Source: Paractinoplanes deccanensis (GTDB lineage: Bacteria; Actinomycetota; Actinomycetes; Mycobacteriales; Micromonosporaceae). From it: 49,403 nucleotides of DNA. Location of the stretch: the NCBI RefSeq assembly GCF_016862115.1, contig NZ_BOMI01000078.1:1-49403 (forward strand). Direction: 5' to 3'. The notes under the pieces were generated by a model. It saw only the letters and a list, made by a program, of their open reading frames with translations, was not told the DNA's origin and did no database searches. Each line of letters opens with the position of its first letter. Within the stretch, counting starts at the first letter, position 1. Below, in pieces: positions 17,469-26,149 of this stretch. The position numbers were made by a program, and so were the translations under genes.

Positions 17469-18146
17469 TTGCCGCTGCTCTACTCGATCGGCAAAATCAC
17501 CGTCGGCAACGCGCTGAAGGTCGGCTGGCGGCCACGCGTCGAGGGCCTCGAGCACGTGCCCAAGACGGGTGGAGTGATCTTCGCGAGCAACCACCTCTCC
17601 GTCGCCGACGAGCTCTTCCTCGGTGCGGTGGTGCCGCGGCACCTGGCGTTCTGGGCAAAATCCGACTACTTCGACGGCACCGGCCTGAGCGGCTGGTTCA
17701 CCCGCAACCTGCTCAACGGCCTCGGCGCCATCCGCGTCGAGCGGGCCGGCGGCCGGGCGGCGCTCGCCGCGTTCGACGGCGCCATCCCGGTGCTCAAGGC
17801 CGGTGACCAGGTCGTCGTCTATCCCGAGGGCACCCGCTCGCCCGACGGCCGGCTCTACCGCGGCCGCACCGGCGTGGCCCGGCTGGCGATCGCGGCCGGC
17901 GTGCCGATCATCCCGGTCGGCTGCCTCGGCACCGACAAGATCCAGCCGATCGGCCAGCCCTACCCGTCGCCGGTGCTCCGCGGCGGCACCATCACCATCA
18001 AGTTCGGCAAGCCGATCGACCCCGTCGGCCGCGCCGACGACCGCACGTCGCTGCGCCAGCTCACCGACGAGGTCATGGTCGAGATCCAGAAGCTGACCGG
18101 CCAGGAGTACGTGCCGCGTTACGCCCCCAAGAAGGACCCGGCCTAG
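17469..18146 (+). CDS. plsC: 1-acylglycerol-3-phosphate acyltransferase (PlsC family)
   Basis: This enzyme acylates lysophosphatidic acid, or a related lipid, at the membrane. The protein of 225 aa shows the catalytic NHLSVADE (H-X4-D), the substrate motif VYPEGTRSPDG and the later VPIIPVG block. TTG at 17469 is chosen because GGAGGA (17456-17461) sits 7 nt upstream. An in-frame GTG at 17403, with AAGGA 8 nt before it, would add 22 Pro/Ala-rich residues and cannot be excluded. The 3' end overlaps the convergent membrane-protein gene by 4 nt. Confidence 0.88.
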   Translation: MPLLYSIGKITVGNALKVGWRPRVEGLEHVPKTGGVIFASNHLSVADELFLGAVVPRHLAFWAKSDYFDGTGLSGWFTRNLLNGLGAIRVERAGGRAALAAFDGAIPVLKAGDQVVVYPEGTRSPDGRLYRGRTGVARLAIAAGVPIIPVGCLGTDKIQPIGQPYPSPVLRGGTITIKFGKPIDPVGRADDRTSLRQLTDEVMVEIQKLTGQEYVPRYAPKKDPA

Positions 18147-19426
18147 TTCAGCACCGCGTCGCGCAGGCGGGCGACCAGGTCGGCGCTGTCCTCGACCGAG
18201 CGGCGGGTGAGCAGCACAGTGGCGAGGCTGCCGTGGTCGGCCCATGCGCAGACGACGACGGTGGCGCCGTTGTCGCGGCCGACGCCGCAGCTCTCGTGCG
18301 CGCCGGTCTCGCCGAGGTCGAAAGCTTGCACCTCGGAGAGCTTGTATTCGTCGGCGACCTGGTCGAGATGGGTGCGCACGTCGGTGCCCGGGGTGAGCCG
18401 GAAGCCGGTGACGCCGAAGACGGTGACGCGCTTGCCGCGGCTGTCGCCGTATTCACCGGCGAAACCTCCGGCGCCGGTGTCCTCGGTGTCGCGCAGCTGG
18501 AGGTCGGCGAAGGACTCCGGCAGCCGGGCGCTCGCCGGATATTGCCCCGAGAGGCGGAACCAGCCGAACGGCACGCCGCAGCAGCAGGCGACCCCGAGCA
18601 GGCTGAGCAGCGCGAGCCGGCGGCCCCAGCGGCGCCGGCGCCGGGGCGGGGGAGGCATCGGCCGCTGCGGCTGCCGCGGCGCCCAGGGTGGCGGCGCAGG
18701 CAGCGGGCCACGGCCGCCGGTGGGCGGGCCGGCCGGCGGCCGCGGTGCCACGGCCTGACGCCGGCCGGCCTGAATCTGGGCGGCCTGAATCTGGGCGGCT
18801 TGGCGCTTGGCCGCCTTGCGGTCGCGGCGGCGCTGCTTCGCGCTCTTGGGCGCGGGCGGCAGCGGAGCGCGCGGCGGGCCGGTGACCGGGCGCGCGGGCG
18901 GCGGACCCGCTGCCGGGGGCGCGACCGGGCGCGCCGGCGGGCTCGCGGCCGGGCGCGCCGGCGGGCTCGCGACCGGGCGCGCCGGCGGGCTCGCCGCCGG
19001 GCGGGGCTGCGCGGTGATCGGCGGGCGGTTCGCGAAGGCCGGCGGCGCGGGCGGCTCGGCCCTGGTCGGCGGCGCGGGCGGCTCGGCCCCGGCGGGCGGC
19101 GCGGGCGGCTCGGCCCCGGCCGGCGGCGGGGTCTCGACGCGCGTCGGCGGCAGCGGCGCCTCGGGGATCTCGGGCACCAGGGGGAACGGGTCGACCGGGG
19201 TGTCGTGGTCGGCCCACGGGTCGACCGCCGGCGTGGCCAGCCGGTCGTCCTCGGGCTCCTCGTGCCGCTGCCACCACCGCTTCCTCGGCGTGGGCGGGGG
19301 CACCGCCGCGGCTCCGCTCCAGCGCGCCGGAGCGTCCACCGTGGAGGGCTCCGAGCCGTCCTCGACCCGGGTCCGGTCGGGCGCCGCGGCCGCCGGCGTG
19401 GGGTCGCCCGGCTGCTGCTCGGCCAT
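18143..19426 (-). CDS. Proline-rich single-pass membrane protein with WADHGSLA-motif domain
   Basis: The product is 427 aa. The cytoplasmic N-terminal 270 residues are Pro/Ala/Arg-rich with 8- and 9-residue tandem repeats (RPAASPPA; AEPPAPPAG). A basic KSAKQRRRDRKAAKRQ stretch, a membrane segment near RLALLSLLGVACCCGVPFGW and an outside domain follow. That domain ends in CGVGRDNGATVVVCAWADHGSLA, matching the protein at 64-768. The ATG at 19426 is preceded by GAAGGAGA at good spacing, so the longer upstream frame is not used. I infer a surface-exposed domain held by one helix. Function unknown. Confidence 0.82.
   Translation of the reverse strand: MAEQQPGDPTPAAAAPDRTRVEDGSEPSTVDAPARWSGAAAVPPPTPRKRWWQRHEEPEDDRLATPAVDPWADHDTPVDPFPLVPEIPEAPLPPTRVETPPPAGAEPPAPPAGAEPPAPPTRAEPPAPPAFANRPPITAQPRPAASPPARPVASPPARPAASPPARPVAPPAAGPPPARPVTGPPRAPLPPAPKSAKQRRRDRKAAKRQAAQIQAAQIQAGRRQAVAPRPPAGPPTGGRGPLPAPPPWAPRQPQRPMPPPPRRRRRWGRRLALLSLLGVACCCGVPFGWFRLSGQYPASARLPESFADLQLRDTEDTGAGGFAGEYGDSRGKRVTVFGVTGFRLTPGTDVRTHLDQVADEYKLSEVQAFDLGETGAHESCGVGRDNGATVVVCAWADHGSLATVLLTRRSVEDSADLVARLRDAVLN
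18921..19130. repeat. 24-bp and 27-bp tandem repeats, coding
   Basis: About 18921-19011 contains four copies of a 24-bp unit (RPAASPPA-type octapeptide). About 19042-19130 contains three copies of a 27-bp unit (AEPPAPPAG-type nonapeptide). Both lie within the minus-strand proline-rich membrane protein. Boundaries are approximate. Confidence 0.75.
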
Positions 19427-19593
19427 CCGTCGATCTCCTTCGCTGCCGGCCCGATCGCCGGCGAGGTGGTCTTGTCCCAGGTTAGAGGCGGTTCGCCACC
19501 CCGCCGGCGGGCAACGAACCTGGAAACCGCATGCAAATGCCGGACAACCAGGGCGATGTGCCGGACGCTTCGGAGCCGTATGGTTACCGGGAC

Positions 19594-20391
19594 ATGAGAA
19601 CGACACAGAGAAACGCCGTCACGCTGACCGGTAACCCGACCGGTCAGCCGATGGTGTTCGCGCATGGCTATGGCTGCGACCAGAACATGTGGCGCCTGGT
19701 CGCTCCGGCCTTCGCGGACACGCATCGGCTCGTCCTCTTCGACCACGTGGGCAACGGCAAGTCCGACTTGTCGGCCTACGATGACGACCGCTATTCGACC
19801 CTCGAGGGCTACGCCCGCGACATTCTCGAGATCCTGCACGAGCACGACCTGCGCGACGTCGTCTTCGTCGGCCACTCGGTGAGCGCCATGATCGGCGTGC
19901 TCGCCGCGATCGAGGAACCGGAGCGCTTCGCCAAGCTGGTGCTCGTCGGCCCGTCACCGCGCTACATCAACGAGCCCACCGAGGACTACGTCGGCGGGTT
20001 CGACCGCGCCGACATCGAGTCGCTGCTCGACTCGCTCGACAGCAACTACCTCGGCTGGTCCAGCACGATGGCGCCGGTCATCATGGGCAACCCCGACCGG
20101 CCGGAGCTCGGCGAGGAGCTGACCAACAGCTTCTGCCGCACCGATCCGGACATCGCCAAGAAGTTCGCGCGTGTCACGTTCCTCTCCGACAACCGCGACG
20201 ACCTGCTCAGACTCCGTACCCCCGCCTTGATCCTGCAATGCTCGGACGATGTGATCGCGCCGGACTGCGTGGGAGACTACGTTCACAAGCACACCCCGAA
20301 CAGCACCCTCATGCGGCTCAACGCCACCGGGCACTGCCCGAACCTCAGCGCCCCCGAGGAGACCATCGACGCCATGAAGGCCTGGCTGTAA
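19594..20391 (+). CDS. rsbQ: RsbQ-like alpha/beta hydrolase (D14/KAI2-type)
   Basis: In B. subtilis RsbQ works with the PAS-containing phosphatase RsbP to activate the energy-stress response, probably by making or modifying a small ligand. This 265-aa protein aligns by eye along RsbQ's full length: MVFAHGYGCDQNMW, the nucleophile elbow GHSVSAMIG (Ser95), LVLVGPSPRYIN, FCRTDPDIA, ILQCSDDVIAP (Asp218) and the catalytic His247 in NATGHCPNLS. The ATG at 19594 is chosen because TATGGT (19579-19584) lies 9 nt upstream and the RsbQ match starts right after it. The next gene, 13 nt downstream, encodes a PAS-PP2C protein, the expected partner. Confidence 0.9.
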   Translation: MRTTQRNAVTLTGNPTGQPMVFAHGYGCDQNMWRLVAPAFADTHRLVLFDHVGNGKSDLSAYDDDRYSTLEGYARDILEILHEHDLRDVVFVGHSVSAMIGVLAAIEEPERFAKLVLVGPSPRYINEPTEDYVGGFDRADIESLLDSLDSNYLGWSSTMAPVIMGNPDRPELGEELTNSFCRTDPDIAKKFARVTFLSDNRDDLLRLRTPALILQCSDDVIAPDCVGDYVHKHTPNSTLMRLNATGHCPNLSAPEETIDAMKAWL

Positions 20392-20404
20392 GAAGCGGCG
20401 GATC

Positions 20405-22909
20405 GTGAGTGACTCTGGTGGGCCGGACGTGACGCAAGAGTTGCGCCTGCCCTGGGACGAAGATCCGGACGACCTGTACGAGCACGCGCCGTGCGGGTAC
20501 CTGACCACGCTTCCCGACGGCACGATCGTCCGGGTCAACCAGACCTTCCTGACCTGGACGGGATACACGCGCGGCGAGCTGGTCGGTCACCGCCGGTTCC
20601 GGGACCTGCTCAGCTCCGGCGGGCAGATCTACCACGAGACCCACTACGCCCCGCTGCTGCGCATGCAGGACGAGGTGCACGAGCTGGCCTTCGACGTGGT
20701 CTGCGCCGACGGGCGGCAGCTGCCCACGCTGGTCAACTCGATGCTCGGGCGCGACGAGTCCGGACAGCCCCGCGCCATCCGGACCATGATCTTCAACGCG
20801 ACCGAGCGGCGGCAGTACGAGAAGGAGCTGCTGCACGCCCGCAACATCGCCGAGGCGTCCGAGCGCCGGGTGCGCGTCCTTCAGCAGATAGTGGCCGACC
20901 TGGCGGCCGCGCCGACCGAGGCCGAGGTGGCCGAGTCGGTGGTGCGCGCGCCCGAGGCCGCCTTCGGGGCGGCGAGCAGCAGCATCTACCTGGTCGACAC
21001 CGAGCGCGATCTGATCGTGGCGGTGACCTCCACCGACCCGACCACCGGCAACTGGGACGACATGCCGCGCAGCTCGGCGCGGGCCGTCGCCCGGGTGGCC
21101 GAGCGCGGCGACCTGCACGTGGTGGCCTCGCTCACCGAGGCCAAGCAGCACTTCCCCGACCTGGTCGAGTCGATGCGCCGCTCCGGGCGCAACACCGTGG
21201 TGCTGCTGCCGCTGACCACCGGCCCGACCGACGAGCACGGCGGCGTCGTCACGCTCGGCGTGCTCGCGTTCAGCTTCAAGGGCGAGCACAAGCTCACCGA
21301 CGGCGAGCTGCGGGTGGTGCGGCTGCTCGGCCAGCAGGCCGGCCAGGCGCTCGACCGGGCCCGCCTCTACGACGACGCCCGCCGCCGCGAGGAGCGCAGC
21401 AAGTTCCTGGCCGAGACCACCGGCGCGCTCGACGAGGTGCACCGGCTCCAGCCGAGGATCCACCGCCTGCTCGACCGGCTCGTGCCCGAGGTCGCCGACT
21501 GGGCCGAGGTGCGCCTCCAGGTCGGTGCCGTGCCGATCGAGGAGCCCAAGGGCACGCCGGCGCCCGACACCGAGCTGCTGATGAAGCGCGTCGCCAAGGT
21601 GGCCGCGAGCGGCGAGCCGATCTTCGCGCTCGAGGGCGACCCGCTCGACTGCTCGGTGCTGCCGCTGACCGCCCGCGGGCTGGTCCTCGGCACGCTGGCG
21701 CTGCGCATGGCGCCCGACCGCCGCGACGCCGCCGGCGAGCGGGTCTTCCTCTCCGACCTCGCCGACCGGGCCGGTCTCGCGCTCGAGAACGCCCGGCTCT
21801 ACGAGCAGGAACGGCAGATCGCCCGGACGCTCCAGCGCAGCCTGCTCGCCGGCGACCTGCCCAGCGGCGACAACCGCTTCGCGGTCGAGACCTTCTACCA
21901 GGCGGCCGGGCAGGACCTCGAGGTCGGCGGCGACTGGTACGACGCGTTCCTGATCACCGTCGACAAGCTGGCCGTGGTGGTCGGCGACGTGGTGGGCCGG
22001 GGCATCGACGCGGCCACCACGATGGGCCAGCTGCGCAGCGCGGTCCGCGCCCTCGCCTCGAACGAGGACGGGCCGGCCCGGCTGATCGAGGGCCTGGACC
22101 GGTTCTGCGAGCGGGTCGAGTCGGCCCGCATGGCCACGGTGGCCTACGCGGAGATCGACCTCACCACCGGCGAGATCGCCTACTGCTGCGCCGGCCACCT
22201 GCCGCCGCTGCTCCAGGAGCCGGCCGGGTCGCCCGAGTTCCTGATGCACGCGCGCTCGGCGCCGATCGGCAGCCGGGCCGGCAACCTCAGCCGCACGGAA
22301 CACCGCCGCCGGCTCTCCGCCGGCAGCCGGATGCTGCTCTACACCGACGGCCTGATCGAGCGGCGCAGCCGCAGCATCGACAAGGGCTTCGAGATCCTCG
22401 CCCGCGAATACGCGCGGCGGCGGGACGCGCCGCTGCAGGGTCTCGCCGCCGGGCTGGCCGACACCCTGGTCGGCAAGGACCACGCGGACGACGTCTGCAT
22501 GCTGTGCCTGTCGCTCGGCACCGAGGAGCGCATCGAGCGCACGATCGGCGCCGACCGGATGCAGATCGCGCTGCTCCGCGCCGACCTGCGCACCTGGCTG
22601 GTGGCGCACGGCGTCGGGGCCGAGTGCCGCGACGCGGTGCTGCTGGCCTGCTCCGAGGCGGTGGCGAACGCGATCGAGCACGGCTACCGGGACGACCCGT
22701 TCGGCATGATCGACGTGGTCGCGACGGTGACCGACGACGCGGTCGAGGTGCGGGTCACCGACCGGGGCACCTGGCGTGGCCCGCTCGGCGACGTCTCCCG
22801 CGGCCGCGGCCTCCAGCTCATCCGGGAGTCGATGGACCAGGTGCTGTTCGACCGCAGCGACGGCACCACCGTCACGATGCGGCGCCGCCGCGGAGAGGAC
22901 GACCAGTGA
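20405..22909 (+). CDS. PAS-GAF-PP2C phosphatase fused to an RsbW-like HATPase kinase domain
   Basis: The product is 834 aa. Domains in order: PAS (about 20-135, with GTIVRVNQTFLTWTGY), a coiled coil (about 133-165), GAF (about 160-325), a weaker GAF-like region (about 335-475), an SpoIIE/PP2C phosphatase (about 485-695: VGGDWYDAF, VGDVVGRGIDAAT, LLYTDGLIERR, DHADDVCML) and a GHKL ATPase (about 700-830: N box CSEAVANAIEHG, VTDRGTW, GRGLQLI). The phosphatase part resembles RsbP; the ATPase part resembles anti-sigma kinases such as RsbW. The predicted job is to set the phosphorylation state of the STAS protein in response to the PAS ligand. The GTG at 20405 has a weak ribosome site. Confidence 0.9.
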   Translation: MSDSGGPDVTQELRLPWDEDPDDLYEHAPCGYLTTLPDGTIVRVNQTFLTWTGYTRGELVGHRRFRDLLSSGGQIYHETHYAPLLRMQDEVHELAFDVVCADGRQLPTLVNSMLGRDESGQPRAIRTMIFNATERRQYEKELLHARNIAEASERRVRVLQQIVADLAAAPTEAEVAESVVRAPEAAFGAASSSIYLVDTERDLIVAVTSTDPTTGNWDDMPRSSARAVARVAERGDLHVVASLTEAKQHFPDLVESMRRSGRNTVVLLPLTTGPTDEHGGVVTLGVLAFSFKGEHKLTDGELRVVRLLGQQAGQALDRARLYDDARRREERSKFLAETTGALDEVHRLQPRIHRLLDRLVPEVADWAEVRLQVGAVPIEEPKGTPAPDTELLMKRVAKVAASGEPIFALEGDPLDCSVLPLTARGLVLGTLALRMAPDRRDAAGERVFLSDLADRAGLALENARLYEQERQIARTLQRSLLAGDLPSGDNRFAVETFYQAAGQDLEVGGDWYDAFLITVDKLAVVVGDVVGRGIDAATTMGQLRSAVRALASNEDGPARLIEGLDRFCERVESARMATVAYAEIDLTTGEIAYCCAGHLPPLLQEPAGSPEFLMHARSAPIGSRAGNLSRTEHRRRLSAGSRMLLYTDGLIERRSRSIDKGFEILAREYARRRDAPLQGLAAGLADTLVGKDHADDVCMLCLSLGTEERIERTIGADRMQIALLRADLRTWLVAHGVGAECRDAVLLACSEAVANAIEHGYRDDPFGMIDVVATVTDDAVEVRVTDRGTWRGPLGDVSRGRGLQLIRESMDQVLFDRSDGTTVTMRRRRGEDDQ

Positions 22910-23250
22910 CGGATCAGTGGGTGACCTTCTCGAGGTTCGGCGACGCCGAGTTGGTCAGCTTGACCGGCGAGATCGACCTGGCGAACGCGCCGGAGATCGG
23001 CAGGGCGATCGTCAAGCGGATCAACCAGGCCGGCAAGGTGCTCATCGACCTGACCACGGTCTCGTTCCTCGACAGCGCCGGCGTGCGGCTGCTGGACGCC
23101 CTGGTCGGCGATCTGTACGAGCATGGGACCCCGACTCGGCTGGTCGTCGGCGAGCGCGGGGCCGCACGGATGACCTTGCAGCTGTGCTCCTTCCGGGAGG
23201 ACGTGCTGGCCACCGACCTCGACCGGGCGGCGGCGGATCTTCAGGTTTAA
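22906..23250 (+). CDS. STAS-domain anti-sigma factor antagonist
   Basis: A 114-aa single STAS domain (VSLTGEIDLANAPEIG; LIDLTTVSFLDSAGVRLL). The usual phosphorylated serine is present at residue 57 (LDSAG). The GTG at 22906 overlaps the stop of the phosphatase gene by 4 nt (GTGA) and has GGAGAGGA upstream, so it is translated together with it. In partner switching the unphosphorylated STAS protein binds an anti-sigma kinase and frees a sigma factor. No sigma factor gene is adjacent. Confidence 0.92.
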   Translation: MTDQWVTFSRFGDAELVSLTGEIDLANAPEIGRAIVKRINQAGKVLIDLTTVSFLDSAGVRLLDALVGDLYEHGTPTRLVVGERGAARMTLQLCSFREDVLATDLDRAAADLQV

Positions 23251-23269
23251 CCGCGTACCCTGGAGCCCC

Positions 23270-25216
<1,947 letters not shown>

Positions 25217-25218
25217 TC

Positions 25219-25995
25219 ATGGCTCCCAAGAATCAGCCCGTCGGCGGCCAGGCACCGGTCGTCCAGCGCCTCCGTCTCCGCTACGCCAAACGGGGCCCGC
25301 TGCGCTTCACCTCACATCGCGACTTCGCCCGCGCGTTCGAGCGTGCCCTGCGCCGGGCCGGGGTCCCCATCGCCTTCTCGCAGGGTTTCACCCCCCACCC
25401 CAAGATCTCGTACGCCTCGGCCGCGCCCACCGGCGTCGGCAGCGAGGCGGAGTACCTCGAGATCGGCCTCCAGGCGGAGGTCGACCCCGAGATGCTGCGG
25501 CGGGCCCTGGACGCGGCCCTCTCGCCGGGCCTCGACGTGCTCGAGGCCGTGATCGCGCGCGAGGGCGGCGGCAGCCTGGCCGACCGGATCGACGCCTCAC
25601 ACTGGCGCCTGGAGCTTCCCCAGGTCGACCCAGCCGAGGCCGAGGCGGCGGTCAAGGCGTTCCAGGAGGCCGGCGAGGTGCTGGTCGAGCGCATGACCAA
25701 GCAGGGCCGGCGCACCTTCGACGCCCGGCAGGCAGTGACCCGGATCGCTGTGACGCAGCAGTCTGACCTACCTTCCGAGGCGGACGGCGCACCGTGTGCG
25801 ATAATCGACCTTGTCGTACGACAGGTGACGCCCGCCGTACGTCCCGATGACGTCCTTTCCGGCCTGCGCGCGGTAGCGGGCCTGGAGCCGCCGGTGCCCC
25901 CGCGGGTGACCCGGCTGGCCCAGGGCATGCTCACCGCGCAGGGGGAGATCGTCGATCCGTTGGACGCGGATCGCGAACCAGCCCTTCCTGGGTAA
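25219..25995 (+). CDS. TIGR03936 / DUF2344 family protein
   Basis: The product is 258 aa. It opens with the family pattern LRLRYAKRGPLRFTSHRDFARAFERALRR and SQGFTPHPKISYASA. It starts 2 nt after the radical SAM gene and is surely co-transcribed with it. In other bacteria the two are fused or adjacent and lie next to rne/rng, as here. The exact function is unknown. A role in tRNA or rRNA modification has been suggested by context only. Confidence 0.9.
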   Translation: MAPKNQPVGGQAPVVQRLRLRYAKRGPLRFTSHRDFARAFERALRRAGVPIAFSQGFTPHPKISYASAAPTGVGSEAEYLEIGLQAEVDPEMLRRALDAALSPGLDVLEAVIAREGGGSLADRIDASHWRLELPQVDPAEAEAAVKAFQEAGEVLVERMTKQGRRTFDARQAVTRIAVTQQSDLPSEADGAPCAIIDLVVRQVTPAVRPDDVLSGLRAVAGLEPPVPPRVTRLAQGMLTAQGEIVDPLDADREPALPG

Positions 25996-26149
25996 GGACG
26001 CCTCCATCGGAGGGCGCTGGCGGCAAGCCGGTGTCCGTTGACAGACTTCGGAAGCCCGTTCGCTTACCCGGCGGGGCCGAAATACTTGCGGCGACCCTGC
26101 GTGGCAGCGCTCCAACGCGCCCGGGGCCGCCAGAACTGGAGAGCGCCCC
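25996..26149 (+). promoter_or_regulatory. Leader region of rne
   Basis: The 154-bp gap has a consensus -35 hexamer TTGACA at 26038-26043, but the best -10 candidate (GCTTAC at 18 bp spacing) is poor. GGAGAG (26138-26143) sits 6 nt before the rne ATG. A long leader may be used for autoregulation, as for E. coli rne, but I see no specific structure that proves it. Confidence 0.35.

Noticed and set aside
20345..22681. Long antisense open frame across the PAS-PP2C gene
   Set aside because: Same cause; the plus-strand frame has clear domains throughout.
8802..23250. The accessory block as a recent mobile island
   Set aside because: No integrase, transposase, tRNA attachment site or flanking direct repeats were seen, and base composition matches the neighbours.
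26038..26066. TTGACA at 26038 as a sure rne promoter
   Set aside because: The -35 is perfect but no good -10 lies at 16-19 bp; kept only as a weak candidate.
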